From Marinobacter salexigens (lineage in GTDB: Bacteria; Pseudomonadota; Gammaproteobacteria; Pseudomonadales; Oleiphilaceae), in the NCBI RefSeq assembly GCF_002806945.1, contig NZ_NIHC01000001.1:620001-684000 (forward strand): 64,000 nucleotides of DNA, in the 5' to 3' direction. Position numbers and translations under genes: made by a program. Positions 19,428 through 27,970 of this stretch are shown here, one piece after another (within the stretch, counting starts at the first letter, position 1; each line of letters starts with the position of its first letter). Under the pieces are notes generated by a model, which worked only from the letters and a program-made list of their open reading frames with translations, ran no database searches and was not told where the DNA came from.

Positions 19428-19982
19428 ATGAAGTTCACTCATTTGAAATCCCTTTCACTAATGCTGTTGCTGGCATTGTTTCTGGTGGGCTGCTCCGGCG
19501 AAGCTGAAAAGGTGGTTGAAAAACCTGCCCCCGTGCACATCGAATCCGGCGATGAATGCCACATTTGCGGCATGGCCATAACCCGTTTTCCCGGGCCAAA
19601 AGGTGAAGTGATTACCGAGAAAGAACAAACCGTTCACAAGTTCTGTTCTACTCGCGACATGTTTGCCTGGGTGTTGCAGCCGGAGAACGTTATGCGCAAG
19701 CACACTCTGTATGTGCATGATATGAGCCAGACCGAATGGGCCAGCCCGGACGACACTGCGCTGATTGACGCCCGTGAAGCGGTTTATGTGATTGGTTCAG
19801 AGCGCAAAGGAGCCATGGGGCAGACAATGGCCTCCTTTGCTACAGAGGCGGCTGCCCACGATTTCGTGATGGAATACGGGGGTGAAGTGGTGCGCTTCGA
19901 CGCAATCACCCTGGAGCACCTCAACACAGAGATGCCCATGGGGGATATGCACGGCGATATGCATGGAGAAATGAAGCACTAA
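19428..19982 (+). CDS. nosL: NosL, outer-membrane copper chaperone lipoprotein
   Basis: NosL binds Cu(I) and supplies copper to the NosZ maturation system. The 184-residue protein has a lipoprotein signal with lipobox LFLVGC at residues 18-23. The family copper motif CHICGM follows near residue 43, with FCSTRDMF downstream. The C-terminus is rich in His and Met (PMGDMHGDMHGEMKH), which may add copper ligands. ATG 19428 has GGAGAA upstream and starts the signal peptide. Its stop overlaps by three bases the stop of the convergent TPP-enzyme gene. It is the last nos gene; no apbE/nosX homologue follows. Confidence 0.94.
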   Translation: MKFTHLKSLSLMLLLALFLVGCSGEAEKVVEKPAPVHIESGDECHICGMAITRFPGPKGEVITEKEQTVHKFCSTRDMFAWVLQPENVMRKHTLYVHDMSQTEWASPDDTALIDAREAVYVIGSERKGAMGQTMASFATEAAAHDFVMEYGGEVVRFDAITLEHLNTEMPMGDMHGDMHGEMKH

Positions 19983-21709
19983 GGCCGGACTCTTCTCCAC
20001 AAGGCGCGGCCCACAATCTTCACCTTGTCTCGCGTCGCCATGCGGGAGAGGTTGGTTTTGACCACGCCTGCTGTGAAGCGTGTCGATTTGGAGTAGTCGA
20101 TGCGCACATTCACCAGTACGGGCTTCCCAGCCGCCGATTTCTGCAGTGCGGCCTCTATGCTTGCAGGAATATCCTGATTGCCAGCGAGGGAAACATACTC
20201 AACACCCAAGGCCTTGGCTAAAGCCTCATAGTCTACTGAGCCAAGCACTGTGCAGGTTTTCTGGTTATAGGGAATCTGCTGTGCTTGAGCAATCTGTGAC
20301 AGTTCGCCATCGTTGAAGACAAAAACCATCACCCCTACATCCAGGCGAGCAGCCGTTACCAGCTCCATGCCTGTCATCAGTAGCGCACCATCCCCTGCAA
20401 TACCAACTACCTGCCGATGGGGATTTGCCAGTTTGGCGCCTATAGCACCTGGAACACAGTACCCCATTGCGTTGAAGTCGCTGGGTGACATGTAATTCCG
20501 TGCGCCCAGTATGGGCATGAGTTCAGCTACCAGAAATGTATGATTGCCGTCATCAGCAACCACTATGGCATCGTCATCAAGACGCTCACGGAGGTGACTG
20601 AAAAACAGCTCCGGGTTTACCCGGTCGCCGCTGTCATGATCCCGCCACTCTTTCTTGTAAGCCGCTTTATCTTTGGCAATCTGCTCGCGAATGCCTGTGT
20701 TTGACGCAGAGGGCTTCAGCTTTTTCACAGCTTCTAACAACGCCGGTAGAGTCACTCTGGCATCGCCCTCGATGGTGTGGCTGGCCGGGTAGTTGGCGCT
20801 GAATACCTCAGGATTGATGTCCATGTGAATCAAGGCTGCTGGCGGGGTGATGCCATAGCTACCTGTGGGGATTTCAGAAAAGCGTGTGCCTATGGCCAGC
20901 AGACAGTCGGTTTTGGCGAAGGCATTGGTTGCTGCTGGAACAGCATAGTTGCCCATACCCATGCCGGTATGCAGAGGGTGGTTGCCCGGAAAGGCGCTAA
21001 GGCCTTGCAGGGTTGTTGAAACGGGTGCGTCCAGCAGTTCCGCCAGTTCGATCAGATCGGCTTGAGCATCAACAGAGCCCCAGCCTGCAAAAATCCCGGG
21101 CTGTTTTGCTTGCACCAGGGCTTGGGCTGCCGCATCAACCAGAGCCTGATCCGGCTGTTTGAGTGTTGGGGGGGCTTGGTATAGCGGCATGTCATCTACT
21201 TCGCCCAGAAAATTACTGATGTTGACGGGGATTTCGATAAACACTGGCCCCGGCTCGCCACCCATGGCGGTGTCATAGGCCTCGTAGAGCGTCGGGATGA
21301 TTTCTTTATGACTGGTAATACGCCAGGTTTTCTTGGTAATCGGCTTCAGCAGGGCGTGTTGGTCCATCTCGTGGAGCTGGTACCTGTGCCCGGATTCCGA
21401 ATGAATCCCGCCAGAGATAATCAGCATGGGGATGCCATCTATGCCTGCTTCACCTATGCCGCTGGCTGCATGAGTAACGCCCGCAGCAGGTACAATCAGC
21501 AGCGTGCCTAATTCGGTACCAGTCCGGCTTATGGCATCGGCCATGAAGGCGCCACCACATTCATGGGTAACAAGTGTCGGTTCGATGCTTTCTGAGCGGT
21601 TAAGCTCATCATAGATTTCGGTGGTATGGACGCCCGGGATGCCAAACGTGCGGCGAATGCCGAGCTGCTCCAGTGCGTGGCGAACGAGTGTGGCGCCGGT
21701 TTTCTTCAT
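19979..21709 (-). CDS. Acetolactate synthase-like thiamine-pyrophosphate enzyme
   Basis: This 576-residue protein has the three-domain layout of the acetolactate synthase/benzoylformate decarboxylase superfamily. The N-terminal pyrimidine-binding domain has the catalytic Glu in THECGGAFMADA (about residue 49). The central domain is intact, and the C-terminal TPP-binding domain shows GDGALLMTGMEL followed by NDGE. It is not a clear IlvB: no FAD-specific match is evident and no small subunit gene is next to it. It lies downstream of moaA on the same strand and tail-to-tail with nosL. The substrate is unknown; a 2-oxoacid decarboxylase or sulfo-compound enzyme is equally possible. Confidence 0.8.
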   Translation of the reverse strand: MKKTGATLVRHALEQLGIRRTFGIPGVHTTEIYDELNRSESIEPTLVTHECGGAFMADAISRTGTELGTLLIVPAAGVTHAASGIGEAGIDGIPMLIISGGIHSESGHRYQLHEMDQHALLKPITKKTWRITSHKEIIPTLYEAYDTAMGGEPGPVFIEIPVNISNFLGEVDDMPLYQAPPTLKQPDQALVDAAAQALVQAKQPGIFAGWGSVDAQADLIELAELLDAPVSTTLQGLSAFPGNHPLHTGMGMGNYAVPAATNAFAKTDCLLAIGTRFSEIPTGSYGITPPAALIHMDINPEVFSANYPASHTIEGDARVTLPALLEAVKKLKPSASNTGIREQIAKDKAAYKKEWRDHDSGDRVNPELFFSHLRERLDDDAIVVADDGNHTFLVAELMPILGARNYMSPSDFNAMGYCVPGAIGAKLANPHRQVVGIAGDGALLMTGMELVTAARLDVGVMVFVFNDGELSQIAQAQQIPYNQKTCTVLGSVDYEALAKALGVEYVSLAGNQDIPASIEAALQKSAAGKPVLVNVRIDYSKSTRFTAGVVKTNLSRMATRDKVKIVGRALWRRVRP

Positions 21710-21846
21710 GGATATGCCCTGAAATTTATTGTTGTGAGTTCAATAGCTTAAAGCTTAGCGACTAATCAGGCCAGTGATGGGAGTCATAGAGTGGAGAAAT
21801 GCTGCAGGGATCTGGCTTGGCCAGCAGTGCGGCTATTACCGGGGGG

Positions 21847-22839
21847 TCACCCCCCAGTCATATTCATGAAACGCAAAATCTGCACATCACCGTTGGATGA
21901 GAAGTGATGGCGCTCTGGTTTCAGGTCCATGGAGTCGATGATGGTTTGTCTGAGCTTGTCGTCTGTTACCGGGTGGCCACGAAGAACCCGCCGCAGATCG
22001 ACAGAATGCTCATTGCCCAGACAAAGCAGTAATCTGCCTTCAACAGTTACCCGCACCCGGTTGCAGGTGGAACAGAAGTTGTGGGAGTGAGGTGAAATAA
22101 AGCCAACCTTTATCGGGCTGTCAGACATTCGGTAATAGCGAGCTGGGCCACCTGAGTCTTCAGCTGTAGGGATCAGTTCGTGATGCTGGCCGACAATGTC
22201 GCGCACCTCATCACTGGTGCACAGAGCCTGTCCGCGATCACGCTCTGAAATCTCACCCAATGGCATTTCTTCAATAAATGTAATGTTGACGTTTTTCTTC
22301 CGTGCAAACTCGATCAGATCAGGAACCTCATGATCATTCCCGCCCTTCATCACCACGGTATTCAGCTTGATGCCTTCAAAGCCAGCATCACGGGCCGCAT
22401 CTATGCCGTCCAATACCTGAGATAGCTTGCCGGTGCGGGTGATGCTCGCAAACTTTTGTGCATCCAGTGAGTCGAGGCTGATGTTCAGTCGCTTCAGGCC
22501 TGCTTCTCGAAGCTTCTCTGCCATGGCAGGTAGCTGGCTGCCATTTGTAGTCATGGCGAAATCGCGCAGGCCGTAGGTGCCAATCTCCCGAACCAGTTCA
22601 AGAATGTCCTTGCGAACCAGGGGTTCGCCACCGGTAAGGCGGATTTTCTCGGTTCCAAGAGATACAAACGTTTTCGCAACCCTGGCGATTTCCTCAAGCG
22701 TCAGAACCTGCTGTCGGGGAAGAAAGGTCATTTCTTCTGCCATGCAATACACGCAACGGAAATCACAGCGATCAGTAACAGACAGGCGTACATAATTGAC
22801 GGTTCTGCCAAAACGGTCTGTCAGTTTGCTCATGGCCAT
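21847..22839 (-). CDS. moaA: GTP 3',8-cyclase MoaA (molybdenum cofactor)
   Basis: MoaA is a radical SAM enzyme that starts molybdopterin synthesis from GTP; NarG in this window needs the cofactor. The N-terminal cluster motif is CDFRCVYC (Cys25, 29, 32 from the chosen start). The C-terminal second cluster is CSTCNRVRV with a later Cys in LLLCLGNEH, and the protein ends in the conserved Gly-Gly. ATG 22839 is best supported by AGGA nine bases before it; ATGs at 22848 and 22833 and a longer frame to 22929 are alternatives. In P. aeruginosa a moaA copy also follows the nar cluster. Confidence 0.94.
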   Translation of the reverse strand: MAMSKLTDRFGRTVNYVRLSVTDRCDFRCVYCMAEEMTFLPRQQVLTLEEIARVAKTFVSLGTEKIRLTGGEPLVRKDILELVREIGTYGLRDFAMTTNGSQLPAMAEKLREAGLKRLNISLDSLDAQKFASITRTGKLSQVLDGIDAARDAGFEGIKLNTVVMKGGNDHEVPDLIEFARKKNVNITFIEEMPLGEISERDRGQALCTSDEVRDIVGQHHELIPTAEDSGGPARYYRMSDSPIKVGFISPHSHNFCSTCNRVRVTVEGRLLLCLGNEHSVDLRRVLRGHPVTDDKLRQTIIDSMDLKPERHHFSSNGDVQILRFMNMTGG

Positions 22840-23081
22840 TGGATTCATTCCTGTAATAACTGAATTCGTGCTTACGGATTCATTATAGGCCCAGTATCGC
22901 AGAACCCAACTGCGAATCCGATACCCCACGCGGGGTAAGCCTGGTGGCTTTCTTGAATCTTATGGCTTTGTGGGGGTGTCATCAAACATAGCATAAAGTG
23001 ATTGATTTTCACCGTTAACATTACTATAAAATACTTGTTATGTTTTGGTGACTAAATTTGATGGTGTTCCTGGAGGGTAAA

Positions 23082-23297
23082 ATGGAAAAACTACTGTTTC
23101 GTGCCAATAGCGCCATGGTTTGGTCCGTACTCGGGTTGGCGGCCACCGTTTTGATGGCCTATCCCCTTGCCGGGCGCTTCCCGATGATGGTTCAGGTATT
23201 GGCTCATGTCGGCACTTTGTTGTTTGCAGTCGGAATCAAAATATCCTATGTCGCTCGTCTGGTGTTTTTAAGTCGCTTGGGAAGACCTGTTCACTGA
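23082..23297 (+). CDS. Small inner-membrane protein, two predicted helices
   Basis: This 71-residue protein starts at an ATG with a strong GGAGGG ribosome site. Two hydrophobic helices (about residues 13-31 and 39-58) have a short basic tail. I do not recognise a named family. It is 47 bp from the YbaN-family gene and 445 bp from nsrR, all on the same strand, so the three probably form one transcript. It diverges from moaA. A role linked to NO or denitrification is inferred from position only. Confidence 0.72.
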   Translation: MEKLLFRANSAMVWSVLGLAATVLMAYPLAGRFPMMVQVLAHVGTLLFAVGIKISYVARLVFLSRLGRPVH

Positions 23298-23344
23298 TAA
23301 GCGGTAGAATAGGTGAAAGATTAAACAATGCTGAGGTTCTCGCC

Positions 23345-23713
23345 ATGACCGTGCAATCCGGAAAAACCGGTTTCAGGGTTCTTGCGTACATATCCATAGG
23401 GCTTGCTGCCATCGGAGTGGTATTGCCTTTATTGCCTACTACGCCCTTTGTCCTGCTGGCCGCATATTTTGCCGGCAAGGGGTCCCCGGCCTTCGCCAGT
23501 TGGCTTGAGAGGCACCCTACGTTCGGGCCTGCCATCAGAGATTGGCGCCAGAGCCGGGTTATACCCTTAAAGGCCAAGATGCTTGCCTGCAGCATGATGC
23601 TGTTGAGCTGGGGAATGCTTTGTGCTCTTGGGGCAGCAGCAATAGTTTTGGTTATTTCGGGAACTTTTATGGCTGGCGTGGCGTCCTATTTGCTGACCAG
23701 GCCCTCGTACTGA
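23345..23713 (+). CDS. YbaN/DUF454 family inner-membrane protein
   Basis: The 122-residue protein has the DUF454 pattern: an N-terminal helix with GLAAIGVVLPLLPTTPFVL (about residues 19-37), a middle segment (HPTFGPAIRDWR) and two C-terminal membrane helices. Family function is not established, though members often lie near denitrification or heme/NO genes. The start is ATG 23345, with GAGG eight bases upstream; the frame stays open to 23120 but overlaps the previous gene. It lies 29 bp before nsrR. Confidence 0.88.
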   Translation: MTVQSGKTGFRVLAYISIGLAAIGVVLPLLPTTPFVLLAAYFAGKGSPAFASWLERHPTFGPAIRDWRQSRVIPLKAKMLACSMMLLSWGMLCALGAAAIVLVISGTFMAGVASYLLTRPSY

Positions 23714-23742
23714 CTGCTTTCACCTAAAAACCGGAGTGCTGA

Positions 23743-24180
23743 ATGCATATTACCCGTTACACCGATTACTCGCTTCGTGTACTGATTTATCTCTCAGTGC
23801 AGGGTGATCGCCTGACCACCATTCAAGAAATTGCGGATAGTTACGACATTTCTAAAAACCACCTGATGAAGGTGGTGCACCAGCTAAATAAAAAGGGCTA
23901 CATAGAAACGGTGCGAGGGAAAAAAGGTGGAATGAGGCTGCACAGAGCCCCAGAAGATATCAACGTGGGTGTGCTGGTTCGGGAAACCGAACATGATCTT
24001 AGTATTGTTGAATGCTACTCATCGAAAAACGACTGCAAAATCTCTCCGGTTTGTGGCCTCAAGCCGATTTTCGGAGAGGCCTTGCAGGCTTTTCTCTCTG
24101 TACTCGATAAGTACACCCTGAAAGACATTATGCAAGAACAACATAAGCCACAATTACTCAGGCTGCTTCAGATCGCCTGA
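23743..24180 (+). CDS. nsrR: NsrR, NO-sensing Rrf2-family repressor
   Basis: NsrR binds an iron-sulfur cluster that reacts with NO, releasing its target promoters. The 145-residue protein has an N-terminal winged helix (EIADSYDISKNHLMKVVHQL) and three cluster cysteines, Cys91, Cys98 and Cys104, close to E. coli positions 91, 96 and 102. The GKKGGMRL wing is characteristic of NsrR. The gene lies with a YbaN-family gene at the end of the nitrogen-oxide region, fitting a role in NO detoxification and denitrification control. I could not identify a clear NsrR operator by eye. Confidence 0.92.
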   Translation: MHITRYTDYSLRVLIYLSVQGDRLTTIQEIADSYDISKNHLMKVVHQLNKKGYIETVRGKKGGMRLHRAPEDINVGVLVRETEHDLSIVECYSSKNDCKISPVCGLKPIFGEALQAFLSVLDKYTLKDIMQEQHKPQLLRLLQIA

Positions 24181-24323
24181 TTGCCTTTATTCATGAACCA
24201 TGGTGCCCCCGCGTGCTCTATACCCCTATTCTGAAGCGCAACTATGCCGCGCAGCAGAGCGTGGACGTAGCCAAGGTCTTTGTGGCCTTTTTCGATGATG
24301 CAGCAGCAGCGCATTTGGGATAA
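24174..24323 (+). pseudogene. Possible C-terminal gene remnant after nsrR
   Basis: An open frame of about 50 codons overlaps the nsrR stop in another frame and ends at TAA 24321-24323. Its translation (for example PRVLYTPILKRNYAAQQ, then VFVAFFDDAAAAHLG) looks protein-like and has GC-rich third positions. There is no ATG or ribosome site in this frame, and the next upstream stop is within nsrR. It may be the tail of a deleted gene. I do not recognise the family, and chance is not excluded. Confidence 0.3.
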
Positions 24324-24352
24324 CCAGCAACCCTGAAAACAGGGTTGCTGGT
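24323..24352. terminator. Strong hairpin between nsrR and wax-ester synthase
   Basis: A 13-base perfect stem (ACCAGCAACCCTG paired with CAGGGTTGCTGGT) closes an AAAA loop. It lies just beyond the convergent stop codons of nsrR and the acyltransferase gene, as expected for a shared terminator. A clear U-run follows on neither strand, so termination is likely but not certain. Confidence 0.65.
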
Positions 24353-24354
24353 AT

Positions 24355-25797
24355 TCAAGGTTTCGCGTTTTTGCTCGCCTGCGCTTTTTTTGGTTTGCGC
24401 TTTGGCGGCAAAATGAGCTGCTCCAATTCATCCAGAGCTTCGCCAGTGTAAACAGCCAGTTTCTGCATGCTGGGCAGGGTATCCCGGCAGCCGGTAAATC
24501 CGAAGTTCAGCGACCCCGCATAGCTCAGGCACGTAATGTTCAGTGCGCCGCCATGTGCAATCAGCGAAACCGGATACATGGCCTCCAGCTTTGCACCCTC
24601 GTAATACAAAGCCTCCTGAGGACCAGGTACGTTCGAGATGGTAACGTTGAACACCGGGCGCATACGGCCACCAAGGCCAGACACAAGCTGCAGAATATAG
24701 GGCGACATCAGCAGCATTGTGTACTGAGTGAGGGCGCTCTTGGGCAACTTTTGCAGGTGCTCTTTAGCCTGATGAGTGGAAGTCTTGATGCTCTGCAGAC
24801 GTGTAAGAGGGTCGGCCTCATCGGTGGCCAGAGAAGCAATCATGAAACTGATCGCCGTTCCTGTGCCCTGATCATCCGCTGGGCGAATATTCACAGGAAT
24901 GCCCGCTGTAAGAGGTGTATCTGGAAGATCGTCCTGCTCCAGCAGAAAACGCCTCAGAGCTGTGCCGCAAAGATAAAGAACGATGTCGTTAAGAGGGGAG
25001 CCGGATGCGTGGGCCAACTCCTTCAAACGATCAAGTTGATAGTGCTGGGTGGCGAAGCGACGCTGGCCGGTTACTCGATGGTTGATTTTGGAGACCGGGC
25101 CAGCGAAAGGTGCGGTAAGCCCCCCTTCCGGGTGGCGGGCAGACTGCACAAGGCGGTTACCCGCGCGCAAGAGTGTTGGCGCCATGTCTGCTTGCAGTTT
25201 TACGGCGCCCACCGCTTGTGAAAATATAGCGGGAACGCTTTGTCTGGTCTCGCCCTTGCGGGGCTTGAGCCTTTCTGGCCGCATAGCCCAAGGCGGCAAC
25301 ATGCCTCGCTCATCCGGGTCTTTGCTCAAAACCCGTTGTAGCAAACGTACGCCACTGATGCCGTCAATCATTGAGTGATGCATTTTTGTGTAAAGTGCAA
25401 AGCGGTTGTTTTCCAAGCCCTCGATAACGTGGCACTCCCATAGTGGGCGGGCGAAATCCAGAGGGTTGGAGTGCAGACGCGATACCAGAACACCCAGCTC
25501 CCGTTCACCACCCGGTTTGGGAAGTGCTGAGTGGCGTACGTGGTAGTCAAGATCGAGATCCTTGTCTACCTTCCAGGCGGGGGCCAGTAACCGGCCCAGT
25601 GTGCCAGACCAAGCCAGTTTGGAGCACCAGGGAGGAGCGATCTCTCCGGTTTCCTTCATGCTGGTAACCATATCGCGAAGGAAAGTGTCAGGCGCGCCTT
25701 CCGGCAATGAAAAGATCAGCATGTTCCCCACATGCATTGGCGTGTCTTCAGATTCTACGGCTAGCCACGAGGCGTCCAGTGTTCCCAGGCGTTTCAT
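24355..25797 (-). CDS. Wax-ester synthase/acyl-CoA:diacylglycerol acyltransferase
   Basis: This 480-residue enzyme condenses fatty alcohols or diacylglycerol with acyl-CoA to make storage wax esters or triacylglycerol. The catalytic motif HHSMIDG lies at residues 140-146, and the family PLW motif and NDIVLYLCG follow. The sequence closely resembles, from memory, the WS2 (Ma2) enzyme of Marinobacter hydrocarbonoclasticus, including the start MKRLGTLDASW. That start is ATG 25797; the frame is open for another 20 codons upstream but without family resemblance. The C-terminus is lysine-rich. It is probably a single-gene unit. Confidence 0.95.
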   Translation of the reverse strand: MKRLGTLDASWLAVESEDTPMHVGNMLIFSLPEGAPDTFLRDMVTSMKETGEIAPPWCSKLAWSGTLGRLLAPAWKVDKDLDLDYHVRHSALPKPGGERELGVLVSRLHSNPLDFARPLWECHVIEGLENNRFALYTKMHHSMIDGISGVRLLQRVLSKDPDERGMLPPWAMRPERLKPRKGETRQSVPAIFSQAVGAVKLQADMAPTLLRAGNRLVQSARHPEGGLTAPFAGPVSKINHRVTGQRRFATQHYQLDRLKELAHASGSPLNDIVLYLCGTALRRFLLEQDDLPDTPLTAGIPVNIRPADDQGTGTAISFMIASLATDEADPLTRLQSIKTSTHQAKEHLQKLPKSALTQYTMLLMSPYILQLVSGLGGRMRPVFNVTISNVPGPQEALYYEGAKLEAMYPVSLIAHGGALNITCLSYAGSLNFGFTGCRDTLPSMQKLAVYTGEALDELEQLILPPKRKPKKAQASKNAKP

Positions 25798-26021
25798 TCC
25801 TTGTTCACCTCTGCCCGGTTTGGGCTCAAAAGTTGGAATTTTAATTGTTAGTTGCAAGTATACGGGTTGATGGCCTTGCAGACGATCATGTGAGTGAAAA
25901 AATCACAAAGTGAGCACCGGGGCGGTTATGAATTCTTGTTCGTCATGCACTCCCGAAAGGGAAGCAGTTGTGTTATTTTCAGAACAATGAATTAATAAAA
26001 ACAACAACATCCGGAGGCTCT

Positions 26022-26900
26022 GTGGAATCCAGTCCACTCATCTCAGCAGGATTACCGATCGCCCTGTTTATTATCATGATCGGTATAGGCATGACCCTCA
26101 ACATCCGTGATTTTCGGCAGGTAGCAGTTTACCCCAAAGGGATGATCATCGGGACCTTGGCGCAGATTGTACTCATGCCTCTGGTAGCGTTTGCGCTTGC
26201 ATCATTGCTGGCCGTGCCGCCTGCCATTGCGGTGGGCCTGGTCATTATTGCCGCCTGCCCTGGAGGAACAACGTCCAACCTGTTTGTATTGCTTGCCCGG
26301 GGTAATATTGCGCTGTCTATTGTGCTAACCGTTAGCGCCAGCCTGATTACCATCCTCACCTTGCCACTTTTTACCAACCTGGCACTGAAATTTTATATGG
26401 GTACGGAACACGACATTGTGCTGCCAGTATGGAAAACCATTGCCATGCTGACCGGCATTGTTCTTTTCCCGGTCGCAATAGGCATGCAGGTTCGCTCCCG
26501 TAAGCCGGAGGTGGCGCATAAAGCAGAGAGTATTGTGAGTGTGTTTGGTGGCATTGTGCTGGCCATTTTGATTGCTGTGATTGTTTATGGGGTGCGGGAT
26601 GAGATCTGGGACTTGTTGAAACAGGCGGGGCCAGCAACGATTCTGCTGAATGTGGTGGGTATTTTCATGGGCTTGCTGGCAGGCCGTGCGGCCAGGCTTA
26701 CCCAGCGGGAGTCTTTGGCTGTTGCAGTAGAGTTGGGTGTAAAAAATGGCACCATTGGTCTGATGGTCACGCTCACAATATTGGAGTCCAGCGCCATGTC
26801 CATACCGGCTGCGGTCTACGGCGTGCTGATGTTTCCGATCGGATTTTTACTTGCCATGTACGGTAGGCGCAATATTCCCGCAGCGACTGCTGGCTCTTGA
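26022..26900 (+). CDS. Bile acid:sodium symporter family transporter
   Basis: This 292-residue protein has nine to ten hydrophobic helices. The AACPGGTTSNLFVLLARGN motif near residue 84 is the hallmark of the BASS/SBF family. GTG 26022 is preferred: it follows CCGGAGG at ideal spacing and starts just before the first helix, although the frame stays open to 25968. Members carry organic anions with sodium; the substrate cannot be read from the sequence. It stands alone between the acyltransferase and the PepSY gene. Confidence 0.87.
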   Translation: MESSPLISAGLPIALFIIMIGIGMTLNIRDFRQVAVYPKGMIIGTLAQIVLMPLVAFALASLLAVPPAIAVGLVIIAACPGGTTSNLFVLLARGNIALSIVLTVSASLITILTLPLFTNLALKFYMGTEHDIVLPVWKTIAMLTGIVLFPVAIGMQVRSRKPEVAHKAESIVSVFGGIVLAILIAVIVYGVRDEIWDLLKQAGPATILLNVVGIFMGLLAGRAARLTQRESLAVAVELGVKNGTIGLMVTLTILESSAMSIPAAVYGVLMFPIGFLLAMYGRRNIPAATAGS

Positions 26901-26954
26901 TAACAGGGGTTGTTGCTGCCGGCGGTCCCTCGACCGCCGGCAATGGTTTCGGGT

Positions 26955-27431
26955 TTACATCCGGCCGTCTCTATCCACTTTGGTGGGTTCCAGGCTGCCG
27001 GTGCGGAAATCAATTTCCAGCTCCTGCCCATCGGCGTTATCCCCTTCCACTTCAATATCGCCTCGAGCGTTGGAGTTAATTTCCTCAATCCGGCTCATGC
27101 CCTGGTTTACGCTGGCATCAATGTAGTCTGAAGCTTCGGCTGCGGATAGGCCCCATGGGCCATCTGTGCGCTTGCGGCGCTCCTCCTTACGGATGGAGCC
27201 ATCGCTGTTTACATCCAGCTCTACGTACCACTCCCCATCTACCCAGCCTTCAATTTCCATGCTGCCATCGTCGTCGCGGTCATCTTCCAGCTCAATGCTG
27301 CTGAAGTGGGAAATGCCATAGTCCGAGCCGATCTGGATGGCTCGTTTGGCGTCGTCTATGGTTCCGGATGCAAAAGCCAGCGGCGCGCCCACAAGGCTGG
27401 CTGCAAGTGCGGATGCGATAAGTGTTTTCAT
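26955..27431 (-). CDS. Exported PepSY-like protein
   Basis: The 158-residue precursor has a signal peptide (residues 1-22, ending LAFAS). The mature part is acidic, with a PepSY-like segment (WVDGEWYVELDVNSDGSI) and a repeat of the same pattern near the C-terminus. ATG 27431 has AGGAG upstream. It diverges from a second small PepSY-like gene and the two-component system at 27967-29999, so it may be a target or modulator of that system. PepSY domains are often linked to protease inhibition or envelope sensing; the role here is inferred. Confidence 0.75.
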   Translation of the reverse strand: MKTLIASALAASLVGAPLAFASGTIDDAKRAIQIGSDYGISHFSSIELEDDRDDDGSMEIEGWVDGEWYVELDVNSDGSIRKEERRKRTDGPWGLSAAEASDYIDASVNQGMSRIEEINSNARGDIEVEGDNADGQELEIDFRTGSLEPTKVDRDGRM

Positions 27432-27601
27432 GGTATAGCTCCTGATTCTTTGATTTACAGTACTTGTGATATTGCGCCCTTGGGGAAACCACCTGAAGGA
27501 AAACTTCCTGAGCGTTGAGTGCATCTTAAGTAACGTCCGCTTGCAGGAGGGTGAGTGTTTCGTTCATGGTTCATTCATCTTGGCTCTGCCAGAATGAACC
27601 T

Positions 27602-27970
27602 ATGAAAAATCTGCCAGGCTATCTTTTGAAACTCATCATCCCCACCGCCGCGTGTATTGCTGCGGCGTTTGCCATTGCCTTGTGTCTGGCTGTTCCCGTG
27701 CCGGCCTCAGCTGACGACGACTGGCGCAAACTCCATGAAGAAGTGCAGGCAGGTCGTATAAAGCCCTTGGGCGATATTCTGGACAGCCTTCTGCGCGACT
27801 GGGACGGCCAGGTGATTGATGTGGAGTTTGAGGAAGACGATGGCCAGCGACTCTATGAAATTGAACTGCTGGGCTCAGAAGGCCAGGTGGTGGAGTTTGA
27901 GGTGGATGCAGTAACTGGTGAACTTTTGGGCATTGAAGGCACCAACATCAACGGAATGAGGCGCCAATGA
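27602..27970 (+). CDS. Small exported PepSY-like protein
   Basis: The 122-residue precursor has a signal peptide (residues 1-37, ending PASA), and the mature part has a PepSY-like fold pattern: VIDVEFEEDDGQRLYEIEL, then VVEFEVDAVTGELL. Its stop overlaps the following response-regulator start by four bases (ATGA), giving one operon with the two-component system. The ribosome site is weak, so the exact start is less certain. The pairing suggests a periplasmic modulator of the sensor kinase, as inferred from position. Confidence 0.78.
   Translation: MKNLPGYLLKLIIPTAACIAAAFAIALCLAVPVPASADDDWRKLHEEVQAGRIKPLGDILDSLLRDWDGQVIDVEFEEDDGQRLYEIELLGSEGQVVEFEVDAVTGELLGIEGTNINGMRRQ

Noticed and set aside
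23120..23344. Extended start of the YbaN-family gene
   Set aside because: It overlaps the small membrane-protein gene in another frame and shows no family similarity; ATG 23345 gives the normal length.
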